Shown piece by piece: positions 8,113 through 17,321 of a DNA stretch of 64,000 nt; position 1 is the stretch's first letter; every line of letters begins with the position of its first letter. The translations under genes were made by a program, and so were the position numbers. The notes beneath the pieces are model-generated. The model searched no databases. It saw only the letters and a list, made by a program, of their open reading frames with translations, and was not told where the DNA came from. The stretch is from an uncultured Lachnospiraceae bacterium (lineage in GTDB: Bacteria > Bacillota > Clostridia > Lachnospirales > Lachnospiraceae): positions 1-64,000 of the forward strand of contig CANQCY010000001.1 in the NCBI GenBank assembly GCA_947591245.1. Reading direction: 5' to 3'.

Positions 8113-10431
8113 ATGAAAGACGTATATACATTTGCACAGGACGGAAACATATTGCGCCTTGCATTCTATAATAAAAAGACTGTTCACGTTACATATAGTA
8201 CGCATGAAGATCCGGAGCTTTTAACTCTGACAGATTTCAGAGAAGAACCGGATGGGATATCAGTGTCGCAAATGACCGATAGCGGCAGCGAATATCTTGT
8301 TGACACGGGATATTTAAGGATTCGGATTGACAAGGCGACTCTGAATGCCGTGTATGAGGATGATTCCGCAAAACGGCTTTCAGGCGTGTATGACAGGGCA
8401 TTCCAGGAATATAATATTTACCGTACCAGGGGCGGCAGCATTGAAACCCGCGAAACGGCTGACGGAGTCAGAAGCAGTTCTACCGGCGGCGAATCGGAAT
8501 TTGTGCGCACATCGCATCATGCGCATATGGCTGTTGGCTTCACAGAGGATGAATCGCTTTTCGGGCTCGGCAGCCATGAAGAGGGTTTTGCGAGCCTGAA
8601 AGGACAATATGTCCCATTATATCAGGAAAATATGCGCATTGCTATCCCTGTTTTCGTTTCCACGAAAGGGTACGCGTATGTCTTTAACTGCGCCTCCCTT
8701 ATGACATTTGACGCTGTTGATGAGAAGCGCGGCAAAATATATTTTGATTCAGTGGACGCAATAGACTATTATTTTATTGCGGGGGACGGATTTGATGATA
8801 TCTGCGGCGAGCTTCATGCGCTCTCCGGGGCGGCGCCTCTTTTGCCGAAATGGGCTCTCGGATATGTACAATCAAAAGAAAGGTATGCATCTGCGGATGA
8901 GCTTATCGATGTGGCGTCCGAGTACAGGCGCCGGAAAATTCCTCTTGACTGCATCGTGCAGGACTGGATGTATTGGGGTGAGAATATGTGGGGAGACAAG
9001 CATTTCGATCTGTCACGCTATCCTGATCCTCAAAAAATGACAGAATCGCTCCACGAGAAAAATGTCCGCCTCATGATTTCAATATGGCCGAATATGAGCG
9101 GCGATTCGCCTGATAAAAAGGAATTTGAAGAAGCCGGTTTGCTGCTTGATGATGGTTCGGTATATAATGCCTTTTCCAAGGATGGGCGCGCGCTGTATGC
9201 CAGGCAGGCATTTGACAATTTGTTCTCATACGGGGTTGACGGATGGTGGTGTGATTCCTCCGAACCGTATGATGCCGTATGGGGAGGCGCCGAGCGTCCG
9301 CCGCTGAAGGAGCGTATGGAAAAATCGGTAGGAGAATTTAAGAAATATTTGGACGACAGCGTTATCAATGCATATTCGCTCATGCACTCTAAGGGGATCT
9401 ATGAGGAGCAGCGGAAACGTACGGATAAGCGCGTTCTGAATCTCACGCGTTCGGGCTTCATTGGCCAGCACCGTTATGGGACGGTCGTATGGTCGGGAGA
9501 TGTGTCAGCGACATGGGAGACGCTGCGCCGTCATGTGCATATCGCGCAAAATTATATCGCCAGCGGCGAGGCATACTGGAACTCGGATATTGGCGCGTTC
9601 TTCGTCAAAGGCGGTCATGAATGGTTCAGAGCGGGAGATTATGATGATGGCGTTGACAATTTCGGATACAGAGAGCTTTATACGCGTTGGCTGCAATTTG
9701 CAGGCTTTACGCCGCTCATGCGATCTCATGGCACGGACGCTCCCCGCGAGATCTGGAGATTCGGCGAGATGGGTACAATGTTTTATGATGCGATAGAGGC
9801 AGCTATACGGCTAAGATACAAACTTATCCCATACTTCTATTCCGTGCATGCCGCCGTCACATTCAGAGGCGAAATGCCGATCCGTCCTCTGGCGCTCGAA
9901 TTCCCGAATGACGAAGGATCGCATCTTCACACGAATGAATATATGTATGGACATGAGCTCCTGATATGTCCCATTACAAAACCAATGTATTATGACACGG
10001 ACGGAAAAGAGATGAGAGGGAGCAATAGAACTGTTGAAATATACCTGCCTCCGTGCGGATGGTATGATCTCTACACAGAGCGATACTATGAGGGCGGCAG
10101 AACCATCACAATGGATATTGATCTTGGCAATATTCCTGTTTTCGTTCGGGCAGGCTCAATCATTCCCACGTCGGACGTTATGCAGTCTGCAAGCGAGATA
10201 CCGGATGCTCCGTATGAAGTTATCGTTTTTGGCGGCGAGGACGGTTCTTTCATGCTCTATGAGGATGCCGGAGACGGTTATGGATATGAAAACGGCGAAT
10301 TCGCCATGACAAGCATCTCATATGACGAGACATCCCATAAGATATCCGAGAAAGTATCAGGGTGGGAAACATTCAAGCATCCGCTGCGGTATCGTATCGT
10401 CAGCAAACGCCAAACCATCCGTCTGGCTTGA
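8113..10431 (+). CDS. glycoside hydrolase family 31, second member of the tandem pair
   Basis: A full GH31 barrel is present: IPLDCIVQDWMYWG for the substrate-binding strand, GVDGWWCDSSEP with nucleophile Asp381, and VVWSGDVSATWETL with acid/base Asp463. The product of about 772 residues lacks a signal peptide. ATG 8113 is the first convincing start; the in-frame TTG 8059 would overlap the previous gene. The AGGAAAGG at 8086-8093 is unusually far (about 19 nt) from this ATG, so the exact start is the least certain part of the call. The sequence clearly differs from the upstream GH31, so this is not a recent duplication. Confidence 0.9.
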   Translation: MKDVYTFAQDGNILRLAFYNKKTVHVTYSTHEDPELLTLTDFREEPDGISVSQMTDSGSEYLVDTGYLRIRIDKATLNAVYEDDSAKRLSGVYDRAFQEYNIYRTRGGSIETRETADGVRSSSTGGESEFVRTSHHAHMAVGFTEDESLFGLGSHEEGFASLKGQYVPLYQENMRIAIPVFVSTKGYAYVFNCASLMTFDAVDEKRGKIYFDSVDAIDYYFIAGDGFDDICGELHALSGAAPLLPKWALGYVQSKERYASADELIDVASEYRRRKIPLDCIVQDWMYWGENMWGDKHFDLSRYPDPQKMTESLHEKNVRLMISIWPNMSGDSPDKKEFEEAGLLLDDGSVYNAFSKDGRALYARQAFDNLFSYGVDGWWCDSSEPYDAVWGGAERPPLKERMEKSVGEFKKYLDDSVINAYSLMHSKGIYEEQRKRTDKRVLNLTRSGFIGQHRYGTVVWSGDVSATWETLRRHVHIAQNYIASGEAYWNSDIGAFFVKGGHEWFRAGDYDDGVDNFGYRELYTRWLQFAGFTPLMRSHGTDAPREIWRFGEMGTMFYDAIEAAIRLRYKLIPYFYSVHAAVTFRGEMPIRPLALEFPNDEGSHLHTNEYMYGHELLICPITKPMYYDTDGKEMRGSNRTVEIYLPPCGWYDLYTERYYEGGRTITMDIDLGNIPVFVRAGSIIPTSDVMQSASEIPDAPYEVIVFGGEDGSFMLYEDAGDGYGYENGEFAMTSISYDETSHKISEKVSGWETFKHPLRYRIVSKRQTIRLA

Positions 10432-10611
10432 ATCTACGATAGAAAGAATGTTTCTTTTCGGACATGGCACGGCGCACGCAGCCTGAGCCCGCAGCAGTTG
10501 AAGCGAGGAAAAAGAAGCAGAGCGCTAGCTCCGTCAAAGTAAATAGTGCAATAAATTTTCTAGAGTAGAATGTATTTCTGCAAAATGGCAAGGAGAAATT
10601 AAGATGAAAAA

Positions 10612-11250
10612 ATGTTTTCTTTGTTATTGATTTGTTGTATGCTTACATTGACTGCATGTGGCGTGTCAGAAGGCGTGAATGGCGAGCAACGCGCTGCTTC
10701 GCTGGAAACATCAGCGCCGGCGCCCAAGGCTGAGAAAGTAGTCTGGTGGGAAAAGATAGAAAATTTAGGATTGAGGGAAAAAAGCAGTATCCGGTTGGAG
10801 TCTGATGAGGATAATTTGGAATTAAAAATGATGATCGACCAGTGTGTGGTGGATTTAAGCCAGGAATCTCTTCAACATAATAATTATAACCTTACCAAAC
10901 TATTGAAAAAAGATTGGGATAGGGACGGAGTCATGGAGGTTTTTTTGCTGTTTTACGGAGGTTCAGGGGGAAGTTTTCAAGATTTCCGTATGATTAAATT
11001 TGATGGGCAGAAATGGAGAGCAATTCCCATGGACTGGGATAGTGAGGAAGGATTTCAAGTTGATGTGAAGCCGCTGGGGAATAGTTCTGTGCAGATTAAT
11101 ATTAAAGATATCGGATATGAAAAAATAGTACAGGTATCGGGCAATGCCTACTTGAAAAGAGAGGGAGAGAAAGCAAACGCAGATTCGGGATATCGCTTTT
11201 TCGGCCTGGTCCTTACGAACGCAGCCTATCCTGCAGATCAGACAGGATAG
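10612..11250 (+). CDS. putative lipoprotein with possible poly-A frameshift at its start
   Basis: From ATG 10612 the product begins MFSLLLICCMLTLTACG, a hydrophobic signal ending in the lipobox LTAC, followed by about 190 residues of secreted protein of unknown function with an acidic Asp-rich segment near 11000. The good ribosome site AGGAG (10590-10594) however fits ATG 10604, whose frame stops after eight codons. One extra A in the run of six after ATG 10604 would give MKKMFSLLL, an ideal lipoprotein signal. Either the gene is slightly broken, the run is variable, or ATG 10612 is used with a distant ribosome site. No relative was recognised. Confidence 0.6.
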   Translation: MFSLLLICCMLTLTACGVSEGVNGEQRAASLETSAPAPKAEKVVWWEKIENLGLREKSSIRLESDEDNLELKMMIDQCVVDLSQESLQHNNYNLTKLLKKDWDRDGVMEVFLLFYGGSGGSFQDFRMIKFDGQKWRAIPMDWDSEEGFQVDVKPLGNSSVQINIKDIGYEKIVQVSGNAYLKREGEKANADSGYRFFGLVLTNAAYPADQTG

Positions 11251-11252
11251 GC
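11224..11252 (+). terminator. probable intrinsic terminator
   Basis: A perfect 10-bp stem GCCTATCCTG / CAGGATAGGC with a nine-base loop spans the end of the lipoprotein gene and is followed by a T-rich tract (ATTTTGTT, then CTTTTTC). The tail is imperfect, so efficiency may be moderate. Confidence 0.5.
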
Positions 11253-11356
11253 ATTTTGTTGTGCGCTTTTTCTTTCTCTTTTGGAGAAAGGCAAGCAACG
11301 CTATAATTAAGTGTCGGGAGGCTGCTTCTACGCTTAGCGCCTTCCTTTGCGTAGAT

Positions 11357-11385
11357 TTGACACTGGGGCTGAAAATCGGTATAAT
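11357..11385 (+). promoter_or_regulatory. sigma-A promoter for the aldo/keto reductase gene
   Basis: TTGACA at 11357-11362 and TATAAT at 11380-11385 are separated by exactly 17 bases. This is a full consensus promoter about 65 bp before the downstream start codon. Confidence 0.85.
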
Positions 11386-11450
11386 GGAAATCAATCATTT
11401 TACGCAATTTCCATGCGTGAATCCGTGGACAAGAGAAGGGGGAATCGAGT

Positions 11451-12608
11451 ATGGCTTATTTGGGCGAAGAGATTAAGAAACTGGGGTTTGGCCTGATGCG
11501 CCTTCCGCAGAAGGACGGCGCGACGGATATCGAACAGACGAAAGAAATGGTAGATCTGTTTATGGACGCCGGATTTACGTACTTCGATACGGCGTGGGCG
11601 TATGCCGGCAGCGAGGATGCGATCCGTCAGGCGCTGGTAGAGCGCTATCCGCGCGAGTCGTTCCAGCTGGCGACAAAAAATGCCGCATGGATTGACTGCA
11701 AGACGAGGGAGGAGGCCCTTGAGCAGTTTGAGGTGTCGCTAAAGAGGACGGGGGCGGGATATTTTGACTTTTATCTGCTGCACAATCTGGGGGAGGCGAG
11801 GACGAAAGTATTCGATGAATTTCATATGTGGGATTGGATTCAGGAGCAGAAACAGGCGGGGCTGATTAAGCATATGGGATTTTCATTCCACTCCACGCCG
11901 GAGGAGCTCGATGAAATACTGACGGCGCACCCGGAGATGGAATTTGTCCAGCTCCAGATCAACTATGCGGATTGGGACAATCCGGCTGTCCAGTCCCGCC
12001 GCTGCTATGAGACGGCGAGGGCGCATGGGAAGCCGGTGATCATTATGGAACCGGTGAAGGGCGGCATGCTGGCGAACCCGCCGGAGCCGGTCCGCAAAGT
12101 ATTTGAGGAGGCAGATCCTGAGGCGTCATGCGCTTCTTTTGCTTTGCGTTTTGCGGCCAACCTGGACGGCGTGATTACGGTCTTGTCCGGCATGAGCGAT
12201 GTAGGGCAGATGAAGGATAATCTGAACTGCCTGAAGTCATTCCATAAAATGTCAGAGGAGGAGATGGCGGCGCTGAACAGGGCGCAGGAAGCGCTTGCTT
12301 CGATTCCGCTCATCCCTTGTACCTCCTGTAATTACTGCGCAAAGGTGTGCCCGAACAATATTGGCATTTCCGGCACCTTTACAGCGATGAATTATTATAC
12401 GCTTTATGGAAAAGAGCCGGCGCTCAAGCAAATGGAGTGGCTGGTGGACGGCCATAAGTCGAAACATGCCGACCAGTGCATAAAATGCGGAAAATGCGAA
12501 GCGGCCTGCCCGCAGCATATCGCGATCCGGGAGGAGCTTGAAAAGGCGTCACAGGCGCTTCTTGGCGACAAGCCGTCCGAAAATAGAGATAGCGGAGGAA
12601 ATAAATAG
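11451..12608 (+). CDS. aldo/keto reductase with C-terminal ferredoxin-like domain
   Basis: The first ~280 residues form an aldo/keto reductase barrel (LGFGLMRLP, FDTAWAYAGSE, FYLLHNLGEA, HMGFSFHS). The C-terminus carries two four-cysteine clusters, CTSCNYCAKVCP near residue 289 and CIKCGKCEAACP near 343, which should each bind a [4Fe-4S] cluster. Such fusions are common in anaerobes and are presumed oxidoreductases, but physiological substrates are unknown. The product is 385 residues, the usual length. A consensus promoter lies upstream, and the next gene starts on the last base of this stop codon. Confidence 0.9.
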   Translation: MAYLGEEIKKLGFGLMRLPQKDGATDIEQTKEMVDLFMDAGFTYFDTAWAYAGSEDAIRQALVERYPRESFQLATKNAAWIDCKTREEALEQFEVSLKRTGAGYFDFYLLHNLGEARTKVFDEFHMWDWIQEQKQAGLIKHMGFSFHSTPEELDEILTAHPEMEFVQLQINYADWDNPAVQSRRCYETARAHGKPVIIMEPVKGGMLANPPEPVRKVFEEADPEASCASFALRFAANLDGVITVLSGMSDVGQMKDNLNCLKSFHKMSEEEMAALNRAQEALASIPLIPCTSCNYCAKVCPNNIGISGTFTAMNYYTLYGKEPALKQMEWLVDGHKSKHADQCIKCGKCEAACPQHIAIREELEKASQALLGDKPSENRDSGGNK

Positions 12609-14374
12609 TGAGGATAAATATAAAAAGGCAAAAAGCGCTGTCGTGGCTCATGGGGGCGTCCCTTGTCCTTGGGCTGGCGGCGCCCGGGGCGGCGAAAATG
12701 CACGCGGAGGCTTCGGGGCCGTTACGGATATCGGAGAGCTATGGATTGAGCGCCCCGTCCACAGGAAGCGACGGAACGGAGACATGGGACTGCGTCTGGT
12801 TCGGGCGCTACTGGCAAGGCGATACGAACGGGGATGGGAAAGCGGATAAAAATGATGAAAAGCAGCCGATTAAATGGCGGGTGCTCTCCGTCGACGGCGA
12901 CGACGCTTTCTTGCTCGCCGACCAGAACCTGGATATGGGGAAATACAATGAAGCGTATAAGAAAGAAATGGCATGGGAGTTTTGCACGATGCGGAGCTGG
13001 CTGAACGGCCTTGGCCCGTCATCCAATCTTGAAGGGAAAGATTATCAGGACAACAGTTTTCTGGAAGACGCCTTTACCGGTTGGGAGCAGCCGGCAATCC
13101 GAACTACAAAAGTAGTAAACGAAGGGAATCCGGAAACGGAAGCAGAGGGGGGAAGCGATACCAATGACAAAATATATCTGCTGTCCATCGCAGAGGTACA
13201 GAACCCGGCATACGGGTTTGCAAACAATGGATATGAAACAAAAACACGGGAAGCCGCAAATACCGCATATGTGGCGGACAGCGGCAAGACAGACAGTATT
13301 TTCCCGATACCTTCCGCAGGAAAAAACGACCGCTGGTGGCTTCGGTCTCCGGGAGATAATCTGCAGTGTGCGTCTGTCGTCGCTTCGGATGGGTACGTAT
13401 TGTATTCGGGTTCTTATGTGATGGCGTCCGGCATAGCTGTGCGTCCGGCCTTGCATTTAGACCTGTCTTCGGTTCAGTGGTGTCTGGCCGGCACGGTAAG
13501 CTCAGCCGGAGAAGTAAATGAAATACCGCCGGAGAAGAGGCCGATTCCGACGCCGACGCCGGAGCCAAGCCTTGCACCCGAGGAAAGCGCTGAGCCGGAG
13601 GAAACCGCTGAGCCGGAAGCGAGCTCCATGCCCGAGGGAAGCGCTATGCCGGGAGAAAGCCGCGCGCCAGAAGCAAGCCATGCGCCGGAGTCAGAGAAAA
13701 GTACCGCGCCCGAGGGAAGCTCTGCGCCGGAAGCAAGCTCCGAACCAGAAGCAAGCCTCGCGCCCGAGGAAACCGCTGAGCCGGAAGCGAGCCCCGCGCC
13801 CGAGGGAAGCGCTATGCCGGGAGAAAGCCGCGCGCCAGAAGCAAGCCATGCGCCGGAGCCAGAAGCAAGTACAGCGCCGGGGCAAAGCCCGCAGGTAAGC
13901 GGATCGCCGATACCGCCGGGAAATACTGCTGTGCCGGTTCCCAGCCATCCAGCGGAAAATAAGCCATCCCAGGCGCCATTTGTGCCAGGCGCTGCTGAGA
14001 CGCCCGTACCGGAGCCGACGAACCTGACGCCGATGCTGACGCCAGGCGGAGGCGAGATGGGGGCGGAAGCGCAGACGGCAAATGGAAAACCGGGACGGGT
14101 CAAGGGATTTGCCGTGAAAAAGAAAGGACGGAGCGCCCGGATGTCGTGGAAAAAAGCCGCCGGCGTTTCAGGATACCAGATCCGTTTCGGTACATCAAGG
14201 AAGTTTAAGAAAAAGAACCACGTACTCAAATACAAGCGGGTCAAAAAAAATAAAGCGGTGGTAAAAGGCCTGAAGAGGAAGCGAACGTATTATTTTTGCG
14301 CGCGGGCGTACCGCTTGGAAAGCGGGAAGAAAATATGGGGCAGATGGAGTAAAGTCCGAAAATTACGAGTATAG
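12608..14374 (+). CDS. secreted DUF6273-like protein with Pro/Glu repeat stalk and fibronectin III-like end
   Basis: GTG 12608 overlaps the preceding stop by one base and has GGAGG eight bases upstream, so translation is probably coupled. A signal peptide covers residues 1 to about 35. A globular domain follows (about 55-290) with WDCVWFGRYWQG, WRVLSVDGD, WWLRSPG and VRPALHL, the pattern of DUF6273-like domains. Residues about 300-480 are a low-complexity stalk of PE(A/G)S-type units, and about 490-588 is a basic fibronectin III-like domain. No LPxTG or other anchor is seen. The protein is presumably exported or wall-associated; function is unknown. Confidence 0.72.
   Translation: MRINIKRQKALSWLMGASLVLGLAAPGAAKMHAEASGPLRISESYGLSAPSTGSDGTETWDCVWFGRYWQGDTNGDGKADKNDEKQPIKWRVLSVDGDDAFLLADQNLDMGKYNEAYKKEMAWEFCTMRSWLNGLGPSSNLEGKDYQDNSFLEDAFTGWEQPAIRTTKVVNEGNPETEAEGGSDTNDKIYLLSIAEVQNPAYGFANNGYETKTREAANTAYVADSGKTDSIFPIPSAGKNDRWWLRSPGDNLQCASVVASDGYVLYSGSYVMASGIAVRPALHLDLSSVQWCLAGTVSSAGEVNEIPPEKRPIPTPTPEPSLAPEESAEPEETAEPEASSMPEGSAMPGESRAPEASHAPESEKSTAPEGSSAPEASSEPEASLAPEETAEPEASPAPEGSAMPGESRAPEASHAPEPEASTAPGQSPQVSGSPIPPGNTAVPVPSHPAENKPSQAPFVPGAAETPVPEPTNLTPMLTPGGGEMGAEAQTANGKPGRVKGFAVKKKGRSARMSWKKAAGVSGYQIRFGTSRKFKKKNHVLKYKRVKKNKAVVKGLKRKRTYYFCARAYRLESGKKIWGRWSKVRKLRV
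13601..13858 (+). repeat. direct repeat of about 90 bp in the Pro/Glu stalk
   Basis: Copies at about 13601-13690 and 13769-13858 are offset by 168 bp and nearly identical, encoding ETAEPEAS...ESRAPEASHAPE twice. The whole 13550-13890 stretch is built of shorter GAGCCGGAAGC-like units, so length variation between strains is likely. Confidence 0.8.
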
Positions 14375-14754
14375 GGAAATTTATGAGAAAAACTGTTGGT
14401 TTTTTAGCTTTATTTCCGGGTCGGAGCATGGGCGGCCGCGCGCATTAACTTCCGAGGAAAAGGAGCAGGCATATGAAGATAACGCCGGCCGCATTGAATA
14501 CGAAAGGGATTTTGGTTTGGCGAAAAGGCGTTATGGTCTCGGCAGGAGAATGTGACAGAAGCGCTCAAAGCAGACGATCAAATATATGTTTAACGAAATG
14601 CCCGTGATCGGCGCGACTGCTGATGACGGGCATTTACTTTACTCTTTTGGCTCGTTGGAGTAAAGATCTTGTCAGTTGAATAAAAAGAGTATCGGTTCCT
14701 TGAGGTATAATGATTTCAAGACAAAAAAATAAAACCGAAAGGAGACCAATACTC
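14375..14754. other. gene-free stretch at the island's left edge
   Basis: No convincing gene is seen. The tract holds a 10-bp stem AAATGCCCGT / ACGGGCATTT at 14596-14605 and 14626-14635 with a 20-base loop, a possible terminator with a weak T-rich tail. It also holds a TATAAT at 14706-14711 and an imperfect inverted repeat, GAGTATCGGTTCCT at 14687-14700 against AGGAGACCAATACTC at 14740-14754, which overlaps the ribosome site of the following short frame. Confidence 0.45.
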
Positions 14755-14874
14755 ATGGATATTATAACACTGATCAAGGGACTTGTCACTGGATTATTGG
14801 ATGGGGTTTGCGCCAACGGATACTTGACGCAAACCAACATAGAAAAAATGCTAGAAATGACAGGCTGTTTTTGA
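14755..14874 (+). pseudogene. 39-codon N-terminal gene remnant
   Basis: ATG 14755 has a good ribosome site (AAAGGAG at 14737-14743) and reads MDIITLIKGLVTGLLDG... for 39 codons before TGA. The full upstream signals on such a short product suggest the start of a gene whose body was lost; the sequence then changes into the middle of a helicase gene. I do not recognise the family. Confidence 0.4.
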
Positions 14875-14895
14875 TATACTATATTTTGGAAGATT

Positions 14896-15987
14896 GTGCT
14901 GAAAGGGTCGTGCCCTGTGATTATAAATATACAAGATTTGGTTACGCAGGAAAAGTATCCGTTTTCTACGGCGGAGCTGCGGGAAGAATTATCCCATACG
15001 CTTTGGCTTCTGAATCGTGTCAGCAGTGTAAAGGCCTTAGCAAAACTGTTAAAGGAAGATGAAGTGTTTCAGGAATATCATGTTGTACTGGCTGCAGGGG
15101 ACGGAAAACTAAATCCGGAGGAAGAATGCAACAATGCATACAATAAGGTGAAGACAGCGATTGCGCAATATGATAAAACGATTACGCTTAGCGTCGGTCA
15201 GCTTACGGTTGGTGTGACGGTTCCGGAATGGAGCGGCGTGCTGATGCTTTGCAATATGAAAAGTCCGTCTTCTTATATGCAAGCGGCATTTCGGGCACAG
15301 AATCCCTGTATCCTGACTAGAAATGGGCAGAGGTACCGCAAAGAGACAGCATATATTTTTGATTTTGATCCGGCAAGAACACTTATCATTTTGGATGAAT
15401 TTGCAAATAACCTGTCCTCGCAGACTGTAGGTGGCTGCGGAACCGGCGATGAAAGAAAAGAAAATATCAAACGCCTGCTTAACTTTTTTCCAGTATTAGG
15501 AGAAGATGAAGAAGGAACCATGATAGAATTGGATGCGGCGGCTGTCCTTTCTATTCCGAGAAAAATAAAGAGCCAGGAAGTGGTGAGAAGGGGATTTTTA
15601 TCTAACTTCCTGTTCCAGAATATCAGCAATGTATTTGGCGCGCCAAACGTAGTCAAAGAAATTGTGGAAAAATTAACGCCCGCTCATGAAGAAACAAGAA
15701 AAAATAAGCAAGATGCGCTAGAGGATATTTCTAATATAACGCTAGACAAAAATGGAGAGGTTGAAATTCCCAAAGAAGTTGTAATTGGGACAACACAGAA
15801 TCTGTTTGGCGAGAAAGTATATGAACAGTTTGCCGAAGAAATTCAGCCGCAGGTAGACAGCCTGGCAGAAAGCGATTCCTATGAATTGGACAAGCAGGTG
15901 GAAACTTTGGTCAATACTGTGAAAGAGAATATCATACAGAATATTTTCCCGTACCATTCCCAGTTTTATCATGGCTTATGGAGATGA
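14896..15987 (+). pseudogene. helicase part of a decayed restriction-modification protein
   Basis: The visible residues carry the second RecA-like half of a superfamily-2 helicase: ITLSVGQLTVGVTVPEW and MQAAFRAQNP at about residues 96-137 correspond to motifs V and VI. Motifs I to IV, including Walker A, are missing from the 5' side. After about codon 350 the frame breaks. The correct continuation, reading TIPSFIMAYGDENLT, is in another frame that begins near 15945, so a deletion with frameshift has joined the helicase to the methyltransferase portion. It is a remnant of a large helicase-methyltransferase protein and is unlikely to act. Confidence 0.75.
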
Positions 15988-16585
15988 GAACCTGACGCTG
16001 GCTAATTTTGACGATTATACCGAAGATGATGTGTTTCTTGAGGTGACAGGGATTACAGAGGAAGATTTCCGTTTTCTGCGGGATGGCGGAGAATATGAGA
16101 ATCCGGAAAGCGGAGAAACGGAATATTTTGATGAGTCTCTGGAAGAAGATATTTTCGATTACATACCGCCGCAGAAGACGAACCAGATTTTTACTCCGAA
16201 ATGGGTTGTCACAAAAATGGTGGATCAGTTGGAGGAAAATAATCCAGGCTGTTTTGACGATCCAAACAAAACATTTGCCGACCTCTATATGAAATCAGGT
16301 CTTTACATTACGGAGATTGTAAAGCGACTGTATTGCAGTGAAGCAATCAAATCCGCATATCCGGATGATAAAGAGCGTATCCGGCATATCCTGCAAAAAC
16401 AGGTGTATGGAATGGCGCCAACCCGAATTATCTATCTGATTGCCACAAATTATATTCTGGGATTTGATGAAGACTTGAAAGAGGAAACACATAATTTTGT
16501 GGAGGCAGATGCAGCGGGGGCGGCGAAAGAAGGGCAGCTGGAGGAATTGGTGGAACAGTGTTTTTGGGAAAATGCAATGTTGTAG
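15971..16585 (+). pseudogene. adenine methyltransferase part of the same decayed protein
   Basis: This frame continues the previous fragment after its frameshift. It holds NQIFTPKWVVTKMVD (about residues 71-85, motif X-like) and FADLYMKSGLY (about 102-112, corresponding to the AdoMet-binding motif I). The protein stops soon after, before any NPPY catalytic motif, so the C-terminal half is missing. A short in-frame-looking tail ending near 16647 may be a further scrap. I treat 14896-16585 as one dead gene of a Type I/III-like or ISP-like system. Confidence 0.72.
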
Positions 16586-16678
16586 ATGGGAAGATGCAAT
16601 ACATAAAATATCCGGATTGTAATGAAAAAGCGGATTTAGAAAATTGATTTTAGTTATACAAGAGGGCAAAAATCTTTC

Positions 16679-16707
16679 TTGTCAACCATGCAGGCGCATA
16701 TTATAAT
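16679..16707 (+). promoter_or_regulatory. promoter of the Rpn-type pseudogene
   Basis: TTGTCA at 16679-16684 and TATAAT at 16702-16707 have a 17-base spacer, 25 bp before ATG 16733. Confidence 0.7.
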
Positions 16708-16732
16708 GCAGATAAAGAAAAGAGGAAATGCT

Positions 16733-17193
16733 ATGATAGAGAAGGCTTTTGAGGAACTGCAAATCAAGGACGATTTTATGTTTAGCGTTATCATGAGAAA
16801 TCCCCAATTTTGCAAACCATTTTGGAACGGGCGCTTGGAATAAAGATATCCCATATTGAATATCCGAAATCGCAGGAGACGATTGACATATCGGCAGATG
16901 CTAAAAGCGTCCGTCTTGATATTTATGTAGAAGATGGAAACAATACAGTATACAATATTGAAATGCAGACAACGGAGAATAAGAATCTTCCAAAGAGAAC
17001 AAGATATTATCAGGGTATGATTGATTTGAATATCCTGGAAAAGGGAGAAAACTACAAGGATTTGAAACGAAGCTTTGTTATTTTTGTCTGTACGTTTGAT
17101 TTATTTGGTGAAGGGCGCAAAACGTCCAGTGGACGTTTGTTCTGCGCGGACCGGAACGGAGTGGAGAGAAGCATCTTAAAATCGTATAGATGA
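16733..17193 (+). pseudogene. PD-(D/E)XK (Rpn/transposase-like) nuclease, frameshifted and truncated
   Basis: ATG 16733 with AGAGGAAAT reads MIEKAFEELQIKDDFMF up to ...NPQFCKP, then loses frame. One missing T in the run at about 16817 would restore ...PFLERALGIKI, which continues in the next frame. The catalytic pattern is visible as RLDIYVE followed by NIEMQ, the D and E-x-Q of Rpn-family nucleases. At about 17115 the normal sequence ends and a palindromic repeat supplies the last codons. Family members are about twice this length, so the gene is broken at two places. Confidence 0.75.
17115..17147. repeat. palindromic REP-like element
   Basis: A perfect inverted repeat AAACGTCCA-G-TGGACGTTT (17120-17138) is flanked by GCGC on both sides and followed by a G/C-rich tail. 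It replaces the C-terminal part of the Rpn-like gene. Only one copy was noticed in this window. Confidence 0.5.
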
Positions 17194-17321
17194 GGCGAGT
17201 TTGCGTTGGACATTGTAACGATAGACAATGTTTTGACAGATAATCTCTATAATGATTTTGGCATAATGGAAATATATGCAAAATAAAGTAAATATCATTA
17301 TGAAGAAGGGGGCGTAGAACG

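Noticed and set aside
10400-10591. A 63-residue minus-strand frame with a hydrophobic segment
   Set aside because: It overlaps the end of a GH31 gene, lacks a clear ribosome site and has no recognisable relatives.
13300-13500. Possible variable region of a diversity-generating retroelement in the DUF6273-like protein
   Set aside because: No reverse transcriptase or template repeat is present in the window, so the idea has no support.
13474-14244. A 256-residue minus-strand frame with SGARLASG-type repeats
   Set aside because: It mirrors the repetitive Pro/Glu stalk of the plus-strand gene. Low-complexity GC-rich repeats open frames on both strands.
14687-14754. Terminal inverted repeats of an insertion sequence
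   Set aside because: The imperfect repeat has only 68 bp between its outer ends, overlaps a ribosome site, and no transposase or target duplication is visible.
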